Source of the DNA: Edaphochlamys debaryana
Lineage: Eukaryota; Chlorophyta; Chlorophyceae; Chlamydomonadales
Direction: 5' to 3'
Assembly: GCA_016858145.1 (NCBI GenBank)
Contig: JAEHOE010000052.1
Location: forward strand, 434,001-498,000
Length of the DNA stretch: 64,000 nucleotides
In this document: in pieces, positions 56,596 to 64,000 of the stretch
Position numbering within the stretch: position 1 is the first letter of the stretch
Layout: the number at the start of each line of letters is the position of its first letter
Notes under the pieces: generated by a model
What the model was told of the DNA's origin: nothing
Seen by the model: only the letters and a program-made list of their open reading frames with translations
The model's database searches: none
Translations under genes and position numbers: made by a program

Positions 56596-58307
56596 GGGGG
56601 ATCGTCCCACGGCGGCAGTCCACGGACTGCCGCAGCGTGCAGCCGCATTATGCTTGTGTCAGGCGGACAGGGCCTGCGCCTGGGCAGCTCTTTCGTTGTC
56701 ATAAGTCTTACCTCGCATCATTTGTGCATAGAGTGGTCATTGCGGTGTGCATGCGAGCAGCACGAAGTTTTACCAAAACAGGGTACACATGGTGGCGGCC
56801 TAGGCCTAGCAGTGGCTCTCACTACTGGCAGAGGAGGGCCACCTGGGGTTGACAATAAAGTTATCTTGCCTTTTGTTTAAGGAGGTATTTGCTTTGCATG
56901 AATCTTAGATCCATTACATGACAGTATGCAGAGCCGGAAGCGTGGGGGGTTGACAGGGCATGAACCTGCCTAGCCCTCTTGACCCTTGGCTTGGCCTGAG
57001 CCAGTGTGAAGCTTGATATCACTTGACAAGCGGGAGGGTCCTGCGCTGGTGTACCGGGACTGAATAGAGAGCAGGCAGGTGGGCCGCCTGGGGGCTTTTG
57101 GCAGGGCAAGAGCCTAAGATCAGGGTAGGCAGTGCCATATAAGCTTGCTTGCCCCGGTAACTTTGCCTATCCATGGGCATCCATGTGTTGGACGCCCACC
57201 CAATGTTGGACGCCTGCACATTGAGCTTTTGGGGTGTCAGGGCGGGAGCGTGGGACGGCCGGACTGGTCCGCCCTTCATGGATCAGGGGAGATGGGAGAG
57301 GGCTGGCCCAAAGGAGGAACGGGAGCTGCGGCTGCTGCAAGAGGACGATGGGCATCCATGTGTTGGACGCCCACCCAATGTTGGACGCCTGCACATTGAG
57401 CTTTTGGGGTGTCAGGGCGGGAGCGTGGGACGGCCGGACTGGTCCGCCCTTCATGGATCAGGGGAGATGGGAGAGGGCTGGCCCAAAGGAGGAACGGGAG
57501 CTGCGGCTGCTGCAAGAGGACGATGGGCATCCATGTGTTGGACGCCCACCCAATGTTGGACGCCTGCACATTGAGCTTTTGGGGTGTCAGGGCGGGAGCG
57601 TGGGACGGCCGGACTGGTCCGCCCTTCATGGATCAGGGGAGATGGGAGAGGGCTGGCCCAACGGAGGAACGGGAGCTGCGGCTGCTGCAAGAGGTCTTGG
57701 TTGAGATGGCCGACCGGGTGTCAATGCTGGGCTTTTCAGGGTGCACCAAGCTCCACTCCACAGCTCAGCTTCCTCGGAGGGGGATGGGAGGTGGAATATG
57801 GTGGTGGGGGCCCTTGGCAGGGCGCTGAGGAAGGTGCGGAAGCCACTCTTTGAGGCTGCCCTATGCTGCAAACCAAGGGCCTCGTTGGTCCTGAGTTATC
57901 ACGTGATCTGCAGTGCACCTCAGTGCGACCCCTATCAATGAGTTCAAGAGCCTTGGGCCGGACATGTCGCAGGACCAGGGGAGGCGGGCATAGCCCGCTC
58001 GAATGGCGCACTAGCAGCAAGGCTATTGAGCACCACACGGAGCGGTATGCGCGGACGAAGTAGTCGGTGATGCGGCTGGATACGGCTAAAGCTAGAATCC
58101 TATGGGAGACAGGCGCGAATAGCACTTTCCTGAGCCGCTTGAAGAAGGACCAGGGGAAAGAGAAAGTGCGCATACCTTCTCGGCTGTGGCAGTGCTGTAC
58201 GGTGCCGTTCAGGTATTCTCGCGGGAAAGGCGGGAGCAGGGAAAGGGGCATATCATACTCAAGCAGACATGCTAGCTGCCTGTTGTAGTTGCTGCGACCT
58301 AGGCGCG
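56596..58307. other. Intergenic region with 175-base tandem repeat
   Basis: Holds the three-copy repeat at 57175-57694. The stretch 57870-58300 is less GC-rich than neighbouring genes and carries an uninterpreted open frame on the minus strand. Nothing else is supported. Confidence 0.5.
57175..57694 (+). repeat. 175-base tandem repeat, three copies
   Basis: The units start at 57175, 57350 and 57525 (GGGCATCCATGTGTTGGACG) and are virtually identical; one difference is CCCAAAGG versus CCCAACGG in the last unit at 57661. The third copy stops about 6 bases short. The period leaves remainder 1 on division by three, so any long open frame passes through it in all three phases. Confidence 0.97.
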
Positions 58308-58329
58308 ATGGACCGCTGCAGCCGCGCAC
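57736..58329 (-). CDS. Uncertain open frame, 197 codons
   Basis: An open frame whose composition is less Ala/Gly/Pro-biased than the typical shadow frames here. It includes a LLPPFPREYLNGTVQ stretch and an aromatic/basic middle part (SFPWSFFKRLRKVLF). It overlaps the start of copy 11 on the other strand. I do not recognise it; it may be a decayed fragment or chance. Confidence 0.15.
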   Translation of the reverse strand: MRGCSGPSRLGRSNYNRQLACLLEYDMPLSLLPPFPREYLNGTVQHCHSREGMRTFSFPWSFFKRLRKVLFAPVSHRILALAVSSRITDYFVRAYRSVWCSIALLLVRHSSGLCPPPLVLRHVRPKALELIDRGRTEVHCRSRDNSGPTRPLVCSIGQPQRVASAPSSAPCQGPPPPYSTSHPPPRKLSCGVELGAP

Positions 58330-60653
58330 GTCACAGCGAGAAGGGCATCGTTCTGAGCGACGTGCTCAGCACGACTCTCGCAGCCTGCGCCTACGAGACA
58401 TTGTTCACTGAACTGAAGAAGTCGGTTGAAGCCTAGGCAGCCTCCGCCGGACGTGCAAGGTGTTCCGCGAGCTCGTGGATGACAACATCACAGAGCTGCG
58501 CCTCACGCACAGCAGGCACTACATCGATGAGCTCGCCGGACAGCCGCTCATGGCGCCTGGCTGCAGCGGTGGTCGCGTGTCACCAAGGTGCGAGTTCGGG
58601 GACATCCACCCTCAGCTCCCCAGCTCCGGTGCTCCCAAGCTTCCCTTCACACGCCTCCGCCCCCCCTTTCCCCCCGTGCAAACCTGCCGGCCAGGTCATC
58701 TTGGACATACCCTACTCGGCCAGCGGCAACTTCGCCGCGTTGGAGCAAACCCTCATTCCCTTCCTGGGCGTGCCCCATGCGGACTGCGCCCGCATCGAGG
58801 AGCTGGTGATCCGGCCCGAGACCCTGGAAGACCCCATCCCTGGCGTCGTCCTGGCAGGGCTGCTGCCGCGCCTCCCGGGGCTGCGCCGTCTGCAGATCTT
58901 GGCGTCAGCAGAGCAGTCAGAACCCGATGCGATCGTGGCGGGCGCCTCTCTCGATGCGCTTGGCAACCTCACCAGCCTCCTGGTCTCAGACTTCGCGTGG
59001 GTGGATTGCCTGCGGGCCTCGGCAATGTCCAGGCTCACCTCGCTGGAGGTGGTCCACTTTGAGCTCCCGGAGGTCTGCATCTACGGTGCTGGGGCAAAGC
59101 TCTCGCAGATGACTTCCCTGTGCCAGCTCACCCTGGACGTGGGGGAGCACGAGACGTGCTTTGCTTCATCAGACGTCAACGTTGTGCTGGCGCTGAGGCC
59201 GCGCTCACTCAAGCGCTTGGTCATGAGGGAGGTGTTCCTGGCGGACTCCGTCTACCAGCGGCACGCGGTCAGCTGCACGTTTGAGGGCGACAAGCTGTTG
59301 GAGACCGTGGTCGAGGAGGCCAAGGACAACGCTCGGGACTGCGTCCTGGTACAGCCGCACCTGGAGGACTTCCTCCACTTTGCCTTCCACAGGGTCAATG
59401 GCGGCCAGCCGCAGGGTCGCCTGGACCTGCGCATCAAGGTGCACCTCGGCCACCCTGCCACACGCGACCTCCACCGCCTCACCCAGGCGCTGGCCGCCTT
59501 TGAGCCCGTGTCACTGCGCAAGCTCGTGGTCGACGTCAATGTCAATCCCGCTGCCTCCCCGCCTCTGGAGGACCTGCTCGAGGTCGTCCGCCTCTTCGGC
59601 CTCCCCGAGCAGCTGCAGTGGGCATCGCGCATCAGCGGGACGGTGCGGCTGCGGCCGCCCTTCCCCGCACACGAGCACCCCAGCACCGGCCAGGGCAGCA
59701 GGCCGCAGGGACAGTGGCCGCCCATCTCACCGGTCGCTTCCGTGCCGCTGCAAGCCATCGTGGACGGGGCCCTGGTCCGCATGGTCTCGGCCTCGAACGG
59801 CGAGTGCACGCAGGTGCTGGTCCAAGGCCAGCTGGCGCAGTCGCTCCTCTCGTCGCGCACGCGCCAGGGCCCGCAGCTGTCCGCCTGGGTCGAGCAGCTC
59901 GCCAAGGCCGTCTCCAGGACGGCGCCCAAGGAGGCGGGGCCGCTGAGGTCCCGACGCGAGGGCAAGCACCGCATCTGCTGGTACGAGGCGCTTGCCGCCT
60001 CGGACGCCGTCATCCTGCACTGCGGCTCCTCGGACGCAGCCAAGCGTGCGCTGGGCGGTGGAGGCAGTCGGGGAGAGGACGAGGAAGCGGGTGGGCAGGA
60101 AGGCGCAGCGGGGCCGGGCGTCGGATGAGTCGTGCGCGGCTGCCGGGGAGGGTCCCACAGGGGTGTTGCTGTCCTCCCTTCCGCTCGACAGGGCCCTCCT
60201 CCAGGTGAGGGAAGAACGATAGCGATGGACCTAACGCCCCTAACATCACCAGTCGGCGGCCTGAAAACCTTGGGACTAGTGAGCGGAAACCATGTTTGGC
60301 CCTAGCCGTCCTTTGAGGCTGGCCCTTGCTCCTACCGCCCACCCTTACCCGTCTTAGAATGCCCCTTCTGCCCTACCCGCCCTCAGGAGCTGCAGGCGCT
60401 GTGGGACGGCGCCGAGGGTGGGACGCCCAGTGCGGCCAGGGCCCCGAGCGGCGACACCCCCGGGGCCCACGGCAGCCCCGGGGCGGGCCCAGGCGAGTCC
60501 AACGGGGCCCAGGCGGGCCCGAATCCCGAGCCACAGCGCGGTCACGGCGATGCACGGAGTGCGGTGGCGGTGGAGCGGTTGCGGTGGCTGCTGGAGGCGT
60601 GGGAGGGGCCGAGGGCGCTGCCGCCCCCGCAGTACCTGGATGCCAGCACGTAG
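58308..60653 (+). pseudogene. F-box-like/leucine-rich family, copy 11 (degenerate)
   Basis: The start at 58308 gives IVLSDVLSTTLAACAYETLF, then a stop at 58434-58436. SLRRTCKVFRELVDDNITEL continues from about 58440 in another frame. A second shift near 58553 lies just before WLQRWSRVTK. A phase-0 intron (58588-58694; AAG|GTGCGA...CCAG) joins this to VILDIPYSASGNF, an intron position not seen in other copies. The frame is then open to about 60050, with leucine-rich repeats and FGLPEQLQWASRISGTVRLR. A third shift occurs before SSLPLDRALLQ (CAG|GTGAGG, exon end 60204). The last exon 60387-60653 is intact (ELQALWDGAEGGTPSAARAP, a Gly/Pro insert, LRWLLEAWEGPRALPPPQYL). Three independent disruptions with functional-looking splice sites indicate a pseudogene related to copies 6 and 10. 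Confidence 0.75.
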
Positions 60654-63082
60654 CCGGTGAGAGCAGGGCAGCGGGGAAGGGACACGGGCGGAAATTGGCC
60701 TTCGGGTTTCGCGAGAACAGAAGGGCTGACGCAATTTGAGAGCAGCGCTTTGCTCGGGCAGGCTGGGTTGATCAACATCATTGGGGGGCAAGGCGCGTGT
60801 TTGGGGCCGTGATCGAGAAGGGGCAGTATGGGGGCTTGCATGCCCACACGTTGCGCCCCCGGGTATCTGCACGCTCGACGCAGCCGTACAGCGCCTGCCC
60901 CCTGCTTAGTTCCGTGCGCCCCTGCGGCCGCCGCCCCAAGCCCTTGCTTGCTCTCAACCCCCTCATGAACGGCGACCTTGCTTCCGCCACCCTCCTCAGG
61001 CCCTGCTCGACGCCGGGCCCGCTGGAGACGAGGGCGCCACTGGTCGCGAGCCTGGGCCCGGCCCGGCGGGGGCCCGCCTGGGCCCGGCGAGGGCCCGCCG
61101 CCGGCTCTCGAGCGCTGCCGTTGCGAGGCCCGGCACAGCCCTTGCTCAGCCGCCATCCGCGCGCGCTCCTGGACCTGCCCCCTCGCCCTGCCGTACGTTG
61201 GAGCCGTACAGGGCCCAGCCGTACGCCGGAGCCGTACGGGGCCCGGCCTTTCCACGCTCGGCACCGAGGATCGGCGGCGGTCACCTGTCGGCTCGGGGAT
61301 GGAGAGGGGGTAGCGGGCAATTAGATCAGCCGCCCCGGGTGACGAGGACCAATTCGTTCATGACAGGGGGGGGGCGTCGGGCACTTAGAGGGCGGGAAAA
61401 TGTGTTTAGCGATAGGCCTTGCCCTGCTCTGCGCCATGCGCTTTGCAGGCATGACTCATGCACAGGCTCAGAGGTACGCAGTACGTGAGGTATGCAGTAT
61501 GTGAGCAGTCCGCAGTGGTATTCATTCACGTAGGCAGGGTAAAACCGTGTGGAGGCAACACGTGCATGAGCAGGAGGATACATTTGCAAAGAAAGAGGGT
61601 AGTTCATGAGCGCGGGGCGCAGGTGATCAAGCTTGATGCCCTGACTGCGTTAGGCTTTTACGTGATTACAATGAGGACTGTGAGGCTGTTGACTGGGGGG
61701 GCTGTAAGGACAGGCGTTGTGCGTTGAGTTGGCCGCGTACCTGTTTAATGCATGTGGCGAAGCTAACGTCATGGGGGGCCCGAGGCGGGGGACAATCAAT
61801 GAAGGGGTGGCCAAGCTTGTGTGATGAAGCGACACTTGAATCGTGGGTGGGGGGCTGTGCGGCAGTTGGGCTGAGACATGGAAGGAGGGGGTGGGGAAGT
61901 TGGCACGTGTGGGAAGACAGGAGGAACGTTAAGGAGAAGGCCAAGTGTTGTGGCAAGGCGAGCGTGAGGTGAGCCAGCAGGGTGGACCCACGCAACAGCA
62001 CCGGGCACAGTTGTCAGGGTGACTGCCGAGCCAGGCATTTGTGCAAGGGGTACTGTGCTCGCAGGGGCCGTGCAGTGTACCGGTAGTCCGGATGATGACG
62101 AAGGGGGATGCAGCTGACCGCAACTAGGCTGTGCCCAACGGGTGGACCATGGACGGGCGCGCGCACGAACTGGGCGGGAGCAGGGGGGTGCTGCAGGTGC
62201 GTAGGGTGCAGGTGTAGACTGGAGAGGGTGGGCCGGGCACAGGGTGGCAACGGCTGGCGCAGGTTCTGGCGGGTGGCACGGCTTGCCCGCTGTGCGGTCA
62301 CGCGGTTAGCAGGAGTCACGGAGGTGTATGGCAGCCGACACGGCGAAAGAAAGGGGGCCATACTGCCTTCGTGAGGGGAGTCGTGTGGAAACCCCTGTCC
62401 AGCCTTGCCCTGCCCGGCTGCCCCTGCTGCCCTCATTGCTCACATCCTTGATGCCCCTCCTGCCCTCGCCGTCCGTGCAACCACGCAGCCATATCTACCA
62501 AGTCACGCACACCTTCCAACGCCCTCAGATCAACACCCTTAAAACTCCCGCTTGGGTTACCCAACTTGGAAAACTATTCACTGCGTCAGTTGTATGCTGA
62601 TCACCTCCTGGCCTTCGGCTCCCTCGCCCCAAGGCCCTTCCCGCACCGCAAGCCCCTGGGGGTAGGCGCGGCCCCAGCTATGCCCTGCCCCGCCCCAAGC
62701 GAGCCGCACCGCCCCAACCCTCCCACCGTTGCCGCCCCTCCGCTTTCAACGCGGCTCGCCCACCACATCCTCCGCGGTGCCCCCCCGCACGCACCCGCTC
62801 TCCCCAAGCCTCAAGCCTCCTGGCGTACCGTAGGCCCTGCTCTCCTCCAGCCTCCCACCTCCTGGCGTAGGCCCTGCTTTCCTCCAACCTTCAAACTCAT
62901 GGCCCCAAGCTCCGGCCTGCAGGCTCCATGGCTCCATCGCCCCATCCTTCGGCCAAAGGAGAACGCCCCTTTCCTCACGTAAAGCTGCTCCGCCTCCGCC
63001 TCCTCTGGCTCCTCCGCCTCCCGAAGCCACTACCTCCGTCCACAGAACACAGAACACACACACGCACGGCGCCTGCGCGCGC
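60654..63082. other. Intergenic region at right side
   Basis: No gene is supported over 2.4 kb. GCCGTAC repeats about five times at 61190-61235, and a short segment at 62059-62092 matches one at 43402-43429. CTCCTGGCGTA...GGCCCTGCT occurs twice near 62820-62875. Most of the rest is C-rich or of mixed composition. Confidence 0.45.
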
Positions 63083-64000
63083 TCACACCGGGTTGGCCGC
63101 CAGCCAGTCGTCCAGGATCCGCTGTACGGCATCCGGCGCATCCGACTGGATCCAGTGCGAGCAGCCGGGGATCACGTGGACCTGCACCTTGGGGGCGACC
63201 TGGGGGAGGGGTTGAGGGGAAGGAGGGGGTTGAGGGGGCGGAAAGGGAGTGAGGCAAGCAGGAGACAATTGTTTCAGACTCAGCCCACTAGGGAAAGCAG
63301 CAGCACCGCCGTGCGAAGCTTCTCCCGCTGCTCAGCGCAGCCCACCCGTCCCTGCCCCCATCCCCCGTATCACAATGGCCTCTTGCTCAGGGCCGGACCA
63401 GCGATAGCCCCTCTCAGCCCCTCGCCTCACCACCGGCCACACAGCCAAGCCCCCCTCCCCACCGCACACATCGGGCTCGCTCGGGCTTCGGGTTCGCCTT
63501 TTGGGTTGCTGATTCGCCTGCCGCTCTAGTGCTCTGGCTACACTCTAAACTCGCATTCTCATTCTCGCTTCCCACCGGGTGCTCCCAAACACACGGTTCT
63601 CCGGCTCACGTGAGCAGCCCTTCAAACACACCCGGTCCTGCAACTAAGGCTAGCCTGCTTCCTGCCGAGCCGGCGTTTCCCTGGCTTCCACGACCAGCCC
63701 TCCCCATCTGCCCCCTCTCTCCACCCAAGCCCCCCCCCCCCACCTGGTCCACGTCCCTCAGGTTTCCCCTCTGCCCTGCCCTGCCCTCCCCTTCCCATCC
63801 CAGCCCCATCCAAACCCTCCCTCCACCCAAGCCCCCCCCACCTGGTCCACGTCCCTGAGGTTGCTCCCCTGCCCCCCCTCCCCTGCCCTCTCCTCCCCCT
63901 CTACCCCCTCTACCCCCTCCCTCCCCCCTCCCCCCCACCTGGTCCACGTCCCCCAGGTTGCTCAGCGCCAGTGCATGGTCCTTCTCGCCCCACACCACCA
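63083..64000 (-). CDS. Alpha/beta hydrolase (epoxide-hydrolase type), 3' end only
   Basis: Two exons are visible. One enters at the window edge and ends at 63939, encoding VVWGEKDHALALSNLGDVDQ. The last is 63199-63083, encoding VAPKVQVHVIPGCSHWIQSD and continuing to WLAANPV and a stop. VVWGEKD is the strand with the acid residue and GCSHWIQSDAPD carries the catalytic His; both match the C-terminal part of soluble epoxide-hydrolase or haloalkane-dehalogenase type folds. The nucleophile and cap domain lie outside the window. The 739-base intron (63938-63200) is phase 0 and extremely C/T-rich on the plus strand. It contains two extra copies of the exon end with donor. The substrate is unknown. 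Confidence 0.8.
63742..63967 (-). repeat. Triplicated exon-end/splice-donor segment
   Basis: ACCTGGTCCACGTCCC, the reverse of GGGACGTGGACCAG|GT, begins at 63742, 63840 and 63937. The spacing is 97-98 bases with C-rich sequence in between. Only the 63937 copy is attached to the true exon; the other two carry the same donor inside the intron. Confidence 0.85.

Noticed and set aside
57175..57694. Proteins of 117-156 residues encoded in the 175-base repeat
   Set aside because: Several frames on both strands are equally open and the period breaks any protein-level repeat; most simply non-coding satellite DNA.
57175..57694. CRISPR-like array
   Set aside because: Units are contiguous with no spacers, and the genome is eukaryotic.
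62014..62436. 140-codon minus-strand open frame
   Set aside because: Pro/His/Arg-rich composition without domain, splice pattern or start context; typical of chance frames here.

Overview
This is nuclear DNA of a volvocalean green alga, Chlamydomonas-like. The reasons are the very high GC content, the strongly GC-ending codon use, many short introns (about 75-400 bases) with GT/AG ends, GC-rich minisatellites, and a C-terminal MYND finger of the type expanded in these algae. No species is claimed. There is no operon structure, tRNA, rRNA or CRISPR array.

Most of the window is a cluster of one fast-evolving gene family. Eleven members or remnants lie at 100-3558(-), 9781-11916(+), 11876-13025(+, 5'-truncated), 14296-16328(+), 17607-19913(+), 32784-35247(+), 36527-38866(-), 39204-42313(+, disrupted), 45217-47577(-), 54272-56595(+, disrupted) and 58308-60653(+, degenerate). 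Each encodes an F-box-like N-terminus (about 50 residues), irregular leucine-rich repeats with a WLPCIQPGL-type signature, a LEAALLPSRALGPRLP-type signature, a variable low-complexity linker, and a C-terminal module. A phase-0 intron precedes a small last exon that starts with the motif LQALWDGEE. The array shows truncation, a chimeric junction, frameshifts, a lost splice donor and copies with near-identical ends, which is what a birth-and-death family looks like. A role as substrate receptors in ubiquitin ligases is an inference from the F-box-like start.

Other genes interrupt the cluster. At 5425-8951(+) an 11-exon gene encodes a single-pass membrane protein with a duplicated extracellular domain. 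At 20318-24910(-) and 25403-32195(+) two secreted paralogues are transcribed divergently from a shared 492-base region. Both carry a short Trp/Cys repeat of the form LWGW...SCAFKD (2 copies in one, about 13 in the other), and the minus-strand gene adds a 900-residue alanine-rich tail. At 48374-51735(+) a three-exon gene encodes a MYND zinc-finger protein. At the right edge (63083-64000, -) is the 3' end of an alpha/beta hydrolase of the epoxide-hydrolase type.

Mobile and repeat DNA: a 574-base non-autonomous hAT-like element with terminal inverted repeats and an 8-base target duplication (52305-52878), a 3-copy 175-base tandem repeat (57175-57694), in-frame minisatellites inside two family members, and a triplicated splice donor in the hydrolase intron. 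All exon boundaries were set by hand from splice consensus, reading-frame continuity and comparison between family members; no transcript data were available.
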